A DNA stretch of 64,000 bases from Phoronis australis (taxonomy: Eukaryota; Phoronida; Phoronidae), in the NCBI GenBank assembly GCA_002633005.1, contig NMRA01000137.1:620001-684000 (forward strand), in the 5' to 3' direction. The notes beneath the pieces were generated by a model, which had not been told where the DNA came from, searched no databases, and worked only from the letters and a program-made list of their open reading frames with translations. Shown in pieces: positions 49,192-60,867 of the stretch. The translations under genes were made by a program, and so were the position numbers. The number at the start of each line of letters is the position of its first letter. The stretch's first letter is position 1.

Positions 49192-52100
49192 AGTTACTTT
49201 ATTCAGGATGGACATGTTTGTTGATTGCCCTGTAGGCTGTGGTTGAATTTCCACTGTTGTGGGCTTAGTTCACTTGCCTAGTCAGTCTTGTTGGATTAGG
49301 CCAAAAATTGGTTGTGGTCTGTATCTGAGCCCATTTTGAGACCTGTGCTCACCATCAAAGAAGAAAAGAAAAACGCTGGCCTGCATGAATTTCAGTCAAG
49401 GTCTTATGTTGTGTAAACTCACATCAGCAAGGTTTGAAACACCATGGCTTGCCAAGACTATTGGCTTTATCCTTTAATTTCAACTCAGGACAAAGGGTTT
49501 ATTTAAGGTAATCAATGACTGACATTTTCAAGTATCCAGTGCACAGCTGATCAACCTATATGTTGTTGAATAGGCCAGTTTGTTCATTGAAGCATAACAC
49601 AATACATCAGGTGGGAGTGCAGACTCTATCTCCCATTGTACATATTATTACCTGGATGTTGTACTCTACAAAAGACCTTGCACTTGGTGGTAATCCTTCA
49701 TGTGATCTGTTCTAATTTCACTTGTCCCCTGTTTACAATGTATCAGGTCTTGGGAGAGGGTCTGTGTATGGAGACCCCTCAATTTGCCTATTCGCTTGTT
49801 TTCCACAGCTGGATCAGCCATGGCATTTTTATGTTGTTGTAAACTTCATCTGTACTGTACAAGACAGTAGCAGGTGGGATTCAGGTAGAGATGCACAGGT
49901 GCACCTTAGATGAGGGCAAAATTGGGAATTTTCTAGCAAAACAATATTTTGTTTGGGGGAGTCAACCATTTGCCCCCTCTGAGCTGTTTCTAGAGAAAGC
50001 TGGCATTTGTTGAGAAGGCATTGGGCACATTGGTCCAACCCAGAATTAGCCTTGGTGGCTAGACGCTTTGTTCCCTTAAATTAGATGTGGTTTTTGTCTT
50101 GCCCCTAGCCTAATGAAGTGGACACTTTTCTCTGTGTGGATGACAATAGAAGCCAGGTTAAGACTGTCTAATCTTGTGGTGGTAGTAGCCTTATTGTGAT
50201 GTTGTATGTCTGCTGGACACTCTATTGTCATTAGAACAACATCATTCTCTGACCCAGTCATCTGTTGATGTCCAGTTCAGTGATTGTGTTGTGCCCATAT
50301 GCATGCATGTCTATTTAGACATGTGTTCTAGCCAAACAGTGTAGTAATTAGGGATTATTCCTGGAGGGTCACTGAGTGTAATCGTCCAATTTACCCAGAA
50401 CAGGAAGCTGGCTGTCCAGGTTTGGTTAGACCTGAAGTACAGTCACTTCTCATGGCTGTGTGCAGTGCTGAGGCTCAATTAAGTACTGTCCACTCCCAGA
50501 CTGCGTTACAGGGATTTTACACCTGGTTTGTTGGTGAGGAAGTAGGTATTCGAATTCTGGATTTTTGAGGTTTGGTTTCCACTGAGTACCGCAAAAATGT
50601 TATTGGCAGTCTCAGTTCTTAGCTACAGATATGATGAGTCAAGGGCTGTTTTGTATTTGAGACTTGTATTTTCACCAAGACAATTACAAGTGTATATTCA
50701 TGTATGATTTGTAGTAGTATCTAACCGTATATTTACTCGGACTCATGACTGGAAATTTGCATGTGGCTTAGGCATATGTACACCTTGTGTATACTTATTA
50801 TTACACCCTCACTCGCCCCTCAGACAAATACGCACACACGTCATCATCTGCTGAAGACATTCTCATTCATAATTTCACCCATTCATTGAATGGTTTGCTG
50901 TTCCAACTATAGATTTTCGCAAGGTGCTGCAAAGTTTTTCTTTCATGTAACGATGTTATGAGTCCCCTCGCTGGCGGCACCAGGCAGTCTGTGTTTGTAT
51001 GGTGACCAATTGGATTTGCCTCTACCACAATGCTTTAGCTTTGTGTAACTAACTTTAAACCACTTAGCACTGTTGTTGATAATAATTTATTATGTCCCAT
51101 CAGTCTTTTAGCTGCCTTGTTTAGTCTGTGGACTTGCCCAAAGTATTCATTGTGGCATTGATGGATAATTTCCCTGTTACACATTGTCAACATTGTTACT
51201 GCAGAATTCCACCAGTCCTGCATGATCTTCCCTGATGCTGGTGGCCAAAGTTGGGAAAATTAGATATTTCATTAACTCTCATGCAAAATCTGTGATAGTG
51301 TAGTTTGTGAAGGGATAAAGTTGTAGCTGCACCTGTGTTATCTCATTTCAACTTCCATTCACTATTGCTGAAAAAAACCCGGGCTTGTACATGTGTTGTA
51401 TACCATAGATTTGTAGGTTAAAGTGGTATCCACTTTCATAGTTATTGTAGTAACATTGTTGACCTCCCGGGGTTCACCTCTTTGAATTTATGTACTTTTC
51501 CACTTCACAAGGTTTTGTGCTAAGAAGTTATTTACACTGTCGAGGTTGAAGAAATAAAAGGTAAAAAGATTTCTGCTACCACACATATTCCTACCAGGAA
51601 ATTTCTATATTAAAGTTGACTTTTGACCCGAAAAGGGTTCAACAACCGAATTCATTGTTAAATATCATTATTAAGTTTGTTCTTGACTAAATATTATTTG
51701 TCAACTTGTTAACTTCGTTTACCCAAATCAGTTAGTGGGACAAAAGACCAGCTCTTTGAACTTGGTTGCAACAGTGTTTTCCATGTTCAGGGAACCCTTG
51801 TTCACGAAGAAACTGTGTTTAGTTTAGTTTTAGTATCTACTGGATCACAATAGTGTACCTGTTTGCTATCTGGTGAGGTAGTGCTTTGAAGATCATAAGA
51901 CACCTGAGGAATTTGGCCAGGGTGTTGTGTTCACTCTTTGATATGTGATCTGGAGGTGTTGTGTACATTTAAACGAAATTAGTGTGCTGGATCTGTTGTA
52001 TGAACAGTTTACATACCTGTATAGGTAACAATGTACAACTGGCTTAGATCTGAGTAACAACACAAACACAGCAGATCTCGTTATTTGTGTTTAATTAAGC

Positions 52101-52569
52101 ATAGTAATTGTTGCTTGAAGGTGCAGTTTTTATGTCTTACAATGGTGATAACTTAATCCTGGACTTTTGATGCTTGTTATCCAAGAAGCTAAGAGGCTTA
52201 CAGTTACCAATATCATTGCCAAGGTATTGGTTGGAAATTCTAAAAAGACAGGATGTTTATTGTAACATTCCTGCATCTCTCAACACTGTGGTATGTAGTT
52301 TCATTGGAATCAGTTGATTGTTTTTTGATGTGGGAAAAGGGGTTGGTGTTCTGCAGAGCTCATGGTTTGATGGTTGCCAATAGATTGTTTGTATAAGATC
52401 GGATAAAGTATATCAAACTCTTGATTCGTGTTCTGCAGAAGATCACCATTTCAGTTCTGTGTTGAAATTGGACTATCCGGAAAGATTTTTCTTGGATTCC
52501 TTGTTTTTCTTTCCTGGCACAGCATCATGGGAGTTATGATGCTTAATTTCTTTGTAATCGAAATTTACA

Positions 52570-52790
52570 AATGATTATTCTTCGTCTATTTGGTGCACAG
52601 TGTGGAGAATTACTGAACCTTTATTTTGTCAAATACATCGACCAAAATTAGATTAAAAAATTTTAGTTTAAAATTAGCTTGATTTGTATTTTGCAAATGT
52701 TAATTAAGCAACTTTTGGAGGGGAATATTAACTTTTAAAAATGGAGAAGTTGCAATTTTGCAGTACTTTCTCTTTTAAATTATTGTTTGT
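52570..52790 (-). mobile_element. Family A MITE copy, inverted
   Basis: TTCTTCGTCTATTTGGTGCA and a diverged GTGTGGAGAATTACTGAACC, then TTTATTTTGTCAAATACATC. The far end has AAAAATGGAGAAGTTGCAAT followed by TTTGCAG. More diverged than the copies near 59 kb. Confidence 0.5.
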
Positions 52791-53939
52791 AGGTGTCTGG
52801 ATAACAGTCACGTAGGGGTCACTACATTGGGCATCTCAAAATTGATTTAGGTTACTATTGCTAGTGTCTGTTGTTGAACTTAGTGTTGGTTGAGTGTGTG
52901 GAAATGGCCAGCTTATGATTTGACCACCAGCTGCCTATGGATTGGAGGAAATGGGCCAATTGGTTAGAACCACCTTAAGTATTGCACTACCTCTTGCAGT
53001 ATGCCTAGTCCAACAGTTCCTAATTCCATTGTGTCCAGTGTTAATAAGAGCAGACTGTCCACAGATTACAAGTCATTAGTGTTGATCAAAGCCTTCCCTA
53101 GTCATCTGGCTAGTGGTGAGTAGATAACAGCCTTGGGTCACTTCAAGACTTATTGTATGCGGTGCCTTTGATCACATTCATTGCTCTGATAGACAGTAAT
53201 TGTCCCTCCTTTAAGCTGGTCTAATGCTGCTGAGGGTAATTGAGGTATTCACCTGGCCACTACATTGGGTGCACTGTTGAGGTGGGATCTGGTATTTGAG
53301 GTTTGCGGCTGGAGCCTGACTCAGCAGGTACATCCCAAACTTGTCTACCTGAGAAGAATACCTGTCCTGCAGGTAGTGCTACCTAGGTCTTAAGTGCAAT
53401 TGTCCTGGGGGGACAACAACACTTTTATATTTTTTTTGACAGCTTATATTGTTGGCTTCAGTCTTGTTTGTAATCCTGTTGACATGGTTTTCATCAGGCA
53501 GTTGTATGCTTTTACTTTCTAGTCTAGAGGATTAGAGGACACATGTAGGTTTTACTGAGTGTGATCAGTGAACTGTGGTGTTAGGGTAATTATTCACTTC
53601 AAAAGTTGAGAATTTTCTCATGAAGTAATGCTTTTGTATTTCTCTGTCATATTGTGTCCTAGTTTGACGGAGAATTACAGAAATTGTAAATTGAGATTAG
53701 TTGTGCTTTTGATGGTTCTGACTCACTGTCATGCTAGATTTATGTAGTTTCACATTTCTTGGATGCAACAAAAACATTTTCCTATTTTCTGTAGGTGAAT
53801 GGTATCTCGTTATCCTGCATTCAATGGTGCAGTTGGTGACTAATAGGTGATGAATAGAACCCTTGTTTGCAACATGAAAAACACTCAAAACATCGTTTGA
53901 GCGACAATTAACCGTGTAATATCAGTCTTGCTTATTAAA

Positions 53940-54179
53940 AGCTTTGACTATTGCGACCTGTGCACACTCACCCGTGGGTTAGCGTACAAGCTGGCACGAG
54001 AGGTGTTTTGCAGTTACGCACGAAGGTGATCCGAGTGCAGGTATTGCTGTAATTGTACTCGGCTGTTTAGAAGCTAACAAAAACACTTGTTTTTATGTCT
54101 TCCGCTAAAACGAGCGGGCACAAATCATCTGTTTTCGCACATGTGACTGCGTTACTATAAACCGGGATCTGCTCATATG
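53940..54179 (+). promoter_or_regulatory. CpG-enriched patch ending in a 5' splice site: possible alternative first exon
   Basis: About 14 CpG dinucleotides in 240 bp, several times denser than surrounding intron, and a higher GC content. The patch ends ATG|GTAAGTG, a near-perfect metazoan donor. The last codon before the donor is ATG, in a frame open for 11 codons, and the exon end is phase 0, matching the phase 0 start of the exon at 58737. It could be a non-coding or short-coding alternative first exon. There is no transcript evidence, and a protein starting there would lack most of PDZ1, so this is tentative. Confidence 0.25.
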
Positions 54180-54730
54180 GTAAGTGTTTGCTCTCTGTAG
54201 TAATCTATTGTTAGCCTACTCAGCTGTGCAAAACATTGACTTTGGACCAAGTGGTATTATTGAGAATGCCCTGACAGGATCTGTATTCCACAGTTCCAAG
54301 TCAAATACTTGGCCAATAGGGGCATTATCCTGCTTTTTAATAGAGCTGTTGCAGAGTGGGAAAGCCTTCGTGTGGAAGTTCACAAGTTCTCACCTTTTCA
54401 AGATTCTGGGCTGGCTGACGTCATCCACAATTACCAAGCCACTGCTAGTTTTTATGCTTACCTGGGCTATAATAGTATACTTAACTTTCGCTCACGGCCA
54501 ATTGATTTTTCTATATACCTCAAATCAATTGAAAAGGCCAAAAATAAAACCTCCCATGTTGTGACTCACCTCAGGGTCTATAAAAATATGAAAATAATTG
54601 CAGGCAGTCTGCTACCAGTCGTACACAGGCCGCTCAGGTGGGCCCTGATCACCCGGAATCATTTTGATGCTTTATACATTTATAGTTAAGCCGAGCTGTG
54701 GAGCTAAAAACCTGACTCAGTGGTCTAGCA

Positions 54731-54800
54731 GTGTGCTCCAGAACACACGCCCTTATGTGAAGGAAGTGGGACACTTCACCCACTGGGCCACAGTGCCTCC
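54731..54800 (-). repeat. tRNA-derived SINE-like head (degenerate)
   Basis: On the minus strand GTGGCCCAGTGGGTGAAG fits a Pol III A box (TGGCNNAGTGG). About 35 bp later, GTGTGTTCTGGAGCACAC fits a decayed B box within a T-arm-like hairpin. The acceptor stem does not close, so it is not a functional tRNA gene. The surrounding 54.3-55.2 kb is GC-richer and probably repeat-derived too. Confidence 0.45.
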
Positions 54801-55526
54801 TCATTGGGTCATAAGTATTTGTAAACTGTTTTTCCTTGGACAGACCTGTATCTCTTGCAGGAAAGTTTGAGTTATATATTCTGTACTTTTTCAATTCTCT
54901 GCAATTCTATTTGATGCACTTAGTGCCAGCTGTGGACCATTGGGAATTGGAGCCCAGATCTATCACTAACAAATATTTTCTTTTGGCCAAACTGTCTATC
55001 ACAATCTTATCAGTGGTAGTATCATTTCCACATGAGACAAAATCAACTTGACAGTGGCAGAGTGATTTGCTCCTGGCCTGTGTGTTACAGCCCAGCCCCA
55101 TCAGACAGGGTGCCTTATGGGAAACATTAGGCTCAATGAAGCCCTTGTCCTTGTGGGATCCTATCACTACCTCCTGCTGTTGGTAGTTACAAACCATTTA
55201 AGATAATGGCCATAGTGGTTATTGATGGTGTTTTTGTATGGGCTTTGAGCTATTGGTGGTTGTAAAAATGCAGTCTGGTTTTCATTTTGTTTTTCCTAGC
55301 AGGGACACTGAGTTCTTATGCTGGAAGGTCTTTTGTTCAATACTTGTGAAAGGCATAGTTGAGGGGATGGGGCAGTGGAACACTGACAATTTTTGTAAGT
55401 CACTTGTGGGAGTCTTGCGATGAGATATCCAGGTGGCTACCGTGGAAATGATCATTCTTGAGGTTTATGTGCTATTTACTCCCAAAAGTAAAGCAGGTGG
55501 TTGAATCCTCCAATTATTTTCTTTGG

Positions 55527-55680
55527 TATGGTAAAATGTCATCAGTTTTGGACAAAAATGATTGCCAAAATTGACCTTAATTTTTAGAAAAAATTTAATG
55601 GCCACATTCTTTCAGATTGGTGTTTGGTGGTAACAATGCCATGGTTGAGCATTAATTTGACTGATTTTCCTGAATTCTGC
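55527..55680 (+). mobile_element. Family A MITE fragment, left half
   Basis: ATGGTAAAATGTCATCAGTT, then TTGGACAAAAATGATTGCCA and AAATTGACC: a well-kept left end of the family. A TGGTGGTAACAATGCCATGG block follows; the right end is missing. Confidence 0.62.
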
Positions 55681-56037
55681 TTCATTCCGTCATGAGGGAA
55701 GACAACTCTGACGTTGAATTAACCTTCCGCCCAGCTCCCATGAAGAGAGATTCTGGGTTGCAATACTTTTGGCTTGTATATTGTGTTTCCTTGCAGAGGC
55801 CTGTACAGGTGTTCAGTTGCACATTGAAGATTGTGGTCAGGATCTCTGTCTGGTGGTTTATGCTAAATTCTTCTCTACAAGCTCTGCCTGGTATGGATGG
55901 TTTAAATGATTGTTTCTGTAATGGTATAGTGCGGTGATTCCATATGAAAGGACTGGTGGCTGCTATGAGTTTCTACGCGATTTGTTTGCTAAGATGAGTT
56001 CGTCATTCAAAAACTGGCTCGCCATTCTTTGTGCATT

Positions 56038-56285
56038 ACGGTAAAATCTGAAAATTTAGGACACAACATGGCAGACAAGCAAACTTTTCTTTTTTCATAA
56101 AATATTAAATAGCTCCAACAATGCTTTATTACTTCAAACTTCAAATCCTTATCTACCATTCAACAATGTTTCAAAAAATTGAGGTCATTCACAACAACAT
56201 TAGAAGCCTTTGAAATATGAAAAAGTAGCAAAATTTGGCAATTATTGGTGTCCATATTCAGTGCGATTTTTCTGTATCATTACAC
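56038..56285 (-). mobile_element. Family A MITE copy, full length, inverted
   Basis: Starts TACGGTAAAATCTGAAAATT followed by TAGGACACAACATGGCAGAC. Ends AAATTTGGCAATTATTGGTG and then GATTTTTCTGTATCATT. The start is among the clearest copies of the terminal sequence. Confidence 0.72.
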
Positions 56286-57114
56286 TCCTCTTGATGTTTC
56301 TGCTGCCTGAGAGCAGCAGTAACCTGCGCCCATTGTTTAACTACATGTGACGTTGACTGGCAGTGGTGTGGAAGAACAAAGATGCATTAGCATCTAAAAT
56401 CAAATATCTCCAGTGTTTCAACACAAAAGCTAGTAATTAGTGGTGTTGGATCACTGCACAGTGGATTTTTATTGGCTAAATAAATGCATTGTTTCTACCT
56501 TTTCTGCTGTTTGTTCTGCGCAAATGTTATTCCCCGCGCTAAACTGTATGGATTTCCATCCACGATTGCCCCAGAAATCAGCAGAATGCGTTCAGTCATA
56601 CCCTTGATTTTTCTTAGATAGATGGCCTGTGTGCTTAAACCTAATGAGAAAAGGCTACTTTATTGTTTCATTGATAAAACAACGATTTCCTTATCATTTG
56701 TAACAGTTAATTGATTGATAACATTATTGATTGGACATAGATGACTCTCTATGGTGCCACCATGTGTAGGCTCATTAACTTGTCAATCATATGATCATGA
56801 ATATGGATTTCTCATTGTTTAGCAGTGGAAAAAGCACTGGTTACTAATCTACTTAACCTCTTACTAAAAGAGGTTTTGTTATTTTTTTCTGTCGTTTAGT
56901 GTTTACTATGAAAATTTTGGGTACATTAATTTGAGTTTAGTAAGGGAAGCTAAGCTCGAGAAACCAAAATATTACATGGTAGATATACATATGCATATAC
57001 CTAAACATATGTAGAGTAGATAAATACATTACATTTACTTACACATTTCAAAATACTAATGCACACGAGGAATTTCATTATGTGCAACTTCTAGACTTAG
57101 AAAACAAAAATTAC

Positions 57115-57125
57115 GGGGGGGGGGG
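57115..57125 (+). repeat. Homopolymer of 11 G
   Basis: Eleven consecutive G in otherwise AT-rich DNA with nearby ATACATA repeats. Length may be unreliable in assembly. Confidence 0.95.
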
Positions 57126-57470
57126 TAGATATCAATACTTACTATACATATACATACATATCTATCTTGATAAATACTCTCATTTACATGTTGTGGGCAG
57201 ACATCCTAGGCATTATGGGAAAATAGTGGTTTGCATACCACATTCAACATGTTGTCATTCCCCAGTGAAGGCATTTGCAAATAAAGACAACAGCAACTGT
57301 AAACAGACACATTCACTTGTCTCACTCTTGCTCATGAGATGTTAGTGGAGGTAGGAAGTGAATCAGATTATGGTGTGCAGATGTGAGGTGCAGGTGGAAT
57401 CTGTTACTGGCAGCCTGGCTCTGCCTCGAGTTGTGATTGGGCTGTTAGAAAACTAGCTATTTTGTTAAAG

Positions 57471-57706
57471 GTACTGTAAAATCTCTTAATATCAGACAAA
57501 AAATAATTGACAAAATTGGTCTCTTTTCATTTTTTGAAAGCTGACATTGTTGTGAATACCCACAGTTTTTCAGAATCATTGTCATGCAGTAGCCATGGTA
57601 TAGATATTTTTAGCATTTATTTGGTGTTACTTAAATTTTATCAAAAAATAAAAATTCACTTGTTGGCCTTATTGTGTCCTAAATCAGTGACTTGTTACCA
57701 CAGTGT
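57471..57706 (+). mobile_element. Family A MITE copy, full length
   Basis: Starts GGTACTGTAAAATCTCTTAA, then CAGACAAAAAATAATTGACA. The middle has AGTAGCCATGGTATAGAT and TTTGGTGTTACTTAAATTTT. Ends TTGTGTCCTAAATCAGTGAC and then TTGTTACCACAGTG. A good reference copy. Confidence 0.75.
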
Positions 57707-58274
57707 CGTCTGACTGAGTTAACCGTTTCCACTTCATGTGAAACATTTGTTAAGCATTTGCCTTTTTCAGTCATACTTTGGAAAAAGCGTGGCTCGCTAC
57801 GGCGGTGTCTTTCCAATGTCCCTTGTTGAAGAGTTCTTGCCATATGCTAACCATTACTGTACCTTTACAGTAGTTAATAACTGATATCTGCAAAAATCTT
57901 TGGTGTGATGTCTGTGACTGGCAATTAGTTGTGTTGGCTATACTCTTATCCCATTCTTGGGTCATTCTGAGCCATATGCGATAAGATTAAAACAGTTGTT
58001 GAATGATGTTAATAGCTATCACTTGATATCCTATGAATTACTCACTTGCTGAACAGACTGCTTCAAGATTGATGTCGCTGGATTTGGAGAAAAGAAACTA
58101 GACCTTGATCTAAACATGAGAGAAACTGATTTTTCCTATTGGCTATCGTCATTGAAGATAAATTGCTTATGGCTAGTTATGTCTATTTTAAGCTTCACAC
58201 CATTGTCACTCCATTATTTTCAATGAGATTTGACAGCAGGGCCACCTACTGGGTTATAACTTTTTAACTCACTG

Positions 58275-58456
58275 CTGTGTTCACACTAAGTTACAACGGT
58301 TATACCCTCTCGCTGCATAAACCACCTTCACTTAGGGTTGTTACTACACTACAGTTACAGCTTTTCAAACACATTTTTAAGGTACTCACACCGAGGGTTA
58401 TTATAACTTCTAAATTGTATTTATTAAAAGTTATGACAGCTTCAGTGTGAACAGAG
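58275..58456. mobile_element. TIR element, about 182 bp
   Basis: Left end CTGTGTTCACACTAAGTTAC; right end in reverse CTCTGTTCACACTGAAGCTG. Inner blocks TTAGGGTTGTTACTAC and CGAGGGTTATTATAAC hint at further degenerate repeats. It lies 280 bp upstream of the PDZRN-like exon at 58737. No target duplication was identified. Confidence 0.6.
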
Positions 58457-58736
58457 TATTACACTTGAATTATTACCAGATTGCCCATTGTGACAATGTT
58501 GAGCAATGAATCCATGGTTGGACGTTATAGATCTGGTTGTGCCTTTCACTTCCAAAGAATATTGCCATTTATTGACGTTATGATGACATTAATAATGACT
58601 GAGTTGTGATTATCGCCACTTCCTTGCAACCTTTTCTCATCAAAACGTTACCTCATTGCACGCTTGAACGTGCGATTAAGTGTACTTGGTCAGTATCTTG
58701 CACTTCCAGTTATCCATTAATCTTCACTTTTAACAG

Positions 58737-58978
58737 GTTAATGGTCAGGATCTGTCGAAAGCATCACATGAAGAAGCTGTAGAGGCTTTTAAAAATGCGC
58801 ACGAGCCGATAATCGTAGAGGTTCTGCGCCGTGCTGCTAAGAGCGCCAGCAGCAAGTCGAAACTGCCACCGTCACCACCCGCCATGATTTCGGTCTCTAC
58901 GCAGACAGATGAGTTCATCTATGACGTCTTCAGACCACCCACGCCACCTATGGGGTATATGGGATTTCATAACAGTCG
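58737..58978 (+). CDS. PDZRN3/4-like exon: end of PDZ1 plus linker
   Basis: Internal exon of 242 nt (80 codons plus 2 nt) after a pyrimidine-rich tract ending in AG and followed by a GTGAGT donor. It reads from phase 0. Residues 1-32 are the end of a PDZ domain: a VNG turn, helix alpha-B (ASHEEAVEAF) and the last strand (IIVEVLRR). The first alpha-B residue is histidine at exon residue 11, which in known PDZ domains marks class I ligand binding (Ser/Thr at -2). Residues 33-50 are a basic then proline-rich linker. STQTDE at 54-59 matches the TQTD motif that follows PDZ1 in vertebrate PDZRN3/4. A PPTPP stretch at 67-71 is followed by Gly/Tyr/Met-rich sequence. Known family members are RING-type E3 ligases or scaffolds acting at synapses and in Wnt-linked signalling; that role is inferred here. 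LNX proteins share the RING-PDZ layout but, as far as I know, not this TQTD linker. The preceding exon, encoding the start of PDZ1, was not found in the window. Confidence 0.93.
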
Positions 58979-59029
58979 GTGAGTAATAGCAATATGGAGT
59001 GGCCCATCATTATGGTGAATACAGTTACG

Positions 59030-59253
59030 TGTCACATGTTTCAGGCCAAAATTATTGCCAAAATTTTTTTTTATTTTTGAAGGGTGCCTAACATTCTTAC
59101 GAATACTTAAAAATGTTCAAGTCTGTTTGATGGTAGCCATGGAACTGAAGTTAAACAGGGAATATCATTAAATTTTGTGCTGCTTGTGAAAAAAATATAA
59201 AATATAATACGTCGGCCATATTGTGTCCTAAATTGGTGAGACTTTACTGTAAA
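59030..59253 (+). mobile_element. Family A MITE copy just inside the intron
   Basis: GCCAAAATTATTGCCAAAAT near the left and GTCGGCCATATTGTGTCCTA then AATTGGTGAGACTTTACTGT at the right. The element lies about 50 bp downstream of the donor of the exon ending at 58978. Confidence 0.72.
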
Positions 59254-59486
59254 TAGCTCATCATGATGTCTCCGGAATATGTACACCTGGAAATGATACC
59301 ATTTATTGTCGATTTTAAACTGTTTGTAAAACCTCGTCAATGTTGCAAACTTGTAAAAATGGGAGACATTTTTGATTTTCGTTCTAGGGCCTCCACATTG
59401 GGTGCCGGGTCAAACTGAACATTTTGATGTTTGGTTAAACCATAAGTTTTTGCTCTTTGTGCCTGTTGTTTTTGTTGTTTGTAGTT

Positions 59487-59732
59487 ACATTAAGGTAAAT
59501 TATGAATTAAGGACACAAAATGGCTGACAAGTGAAATTTCAGTTTTACATTTTCTTTAGAAAGGATAAGGGGCACAAAGTAAAGGCTTCACCACTTTTAA
59601 CTATGTCTACCAAAGCTATTATTAGACAATGTTGTGAGAAACTGTGAGACTTCACAAAATGTTAAGGGCCTCAGAATTTGGAAAAAGGGACAATTTTGGT
59701 TATATTTGTCTGAAATTGGTGAAATTTAACCA
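59487..59732 (-). mobile_element. Family A MITE copy, full length, inverted
   Basis: TTAAGGTAAATTATGAATTA, then AGGACACAAAATGGCTGACA and AGTGAAATTTCAGTTTTACA. Ends TTGTCTGAAATTGGTGAAAT followed by TTAACCATA. It is opposite in orientation to the copy 234 bp upstream. Confidence 0.75.
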
Positions 59733-60867
59733 TAAGGGCTGTTTAAGACATGGGTGAAATTGCCAGCTAGCACAGATTTCCAGTGCTGTCCACAAATCAC
59801 ACAAAGAAAAGTCCTCCACAGATGAATTTGATCCTGTTGTGAACAGTACTTGATAGCCAAGGGTGGATTGTTTTGTCTCCTATAGGATTTGCAGCTCCAC
59901 AAGCCTACAACTTAAGTCTACTTCAAAGCTTGCATGCACAAAGATTGTTTTGGAATGGGATCCTTGACCATCTTTTGACTGTACACAAAGTATCCATCTG
60001 GCAATCCATGTGAACGACCTCTGGTCACAAGCCACTGACCACTTAGGATACAGGGATTGCTCTCCTATGTGTAGTACAGACAAAATTCTCCTATGGGATT
60101 TCCCATGTAGATGAACCAGAGATTTCATCCCTTTCCCCCTGGTCATAATTTATTTTCAGATTGCTTATAATTGGCTCATAATTGAGCTCATTTGCAACTA
60201 AGCTTATGTGGTTTTAATTTAGGCCTGCAGATGTTTTTTGTGAGAGTTTTTTTGAAGTTTGCATTAATTTTGTCCTCCCCCAAACTATTTCAGTCTGCAT
60301 GCCTGCCGTGGTCATCTGCCTGGGTTTTATATTGACCCAAGCTCGTCAGATTTCTGGCTGTGTGTTAGCTTTTTTTAAACCAGAGTCTGTGTTTTTGTTT
60401 TTGTGTACTATGTCCTTGGAAATACTTGAACACTGGGTGGCTCACTTGATACTAATTCAAGTGGGTTGGTGGCCGTTGAGCACTGGATAAAAAACTTGAC
60501 AACTTGAAATTATTAATTCACTGGCCACACACACATTCAGGACATGTCATTTTTCTTCATTACTAGGTATTTGTTATAAATGGCACTATAGTGTGTTTTA
60601 GTAGCTAGGCTTCCTGAGTGATGGTTGACTGAGATGTTTTGTTTCAAATTTCCGCAGTTGTTATCTTAAATGAATCAATTTTCTGTCATGTTGTTGGATG
60701 TTAAGATCAGATATAATATGAAAACCAGCGTTAGTTTCAAAATAAATTTTTTTTGTTGCCAGTTTTTTCGTTGCCATAGAGCATTTCCCACCCAGCTCTT
60801 GTTGAAGCAATGAAGCATGAAAGCAAGTGCATTGGCAAACAATCTGTGTTATTCAAGAAAGTCTTTT

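Larger units (their letters stand above)
45060..52560. other. Intronic stretch without a supported gene
   Basis: Apart from one family A copy (46251-46485) and the palindromic dimer (49054-49191), I see no gene, RNA gene or clear element. 47000-52500 is somewhat GC-richer than the flanks. Open frames of 60-80 codons occur on both strands but none has a recognisable domain. Confidence 0.6.
1..58736 (+). other. Long intron (or introns) upstream of the PDZRN-like exon
   Basis: AT-rich sequence with stops in every frame and no convincing conserved exon. It probably belongs to one intron of the PDZRN-like gene whose donor lies outside the window. The acceptor is at 58735-58736. A small exon encoding the first half of PDZ1 could have escaped notice, because exons without a long open frame are hard to see by eye. 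Nested genes on either strand are not excluded but none could be supported. Confidence 0.7.

Noticed and set aside
54184-54689. Two overlapping 126-codon open frames on the + strand
   Set aside because: They overlap in different phases in a GC-richer, probably repeat-derived patch; neither has a recognisable domain.
54907-55197. Possible second tRNA-like repeat (GGGCTCCAATTCCC on the minus strand)
   Set aside because: The B-box-like word stands without a convincing A box at the right distance.
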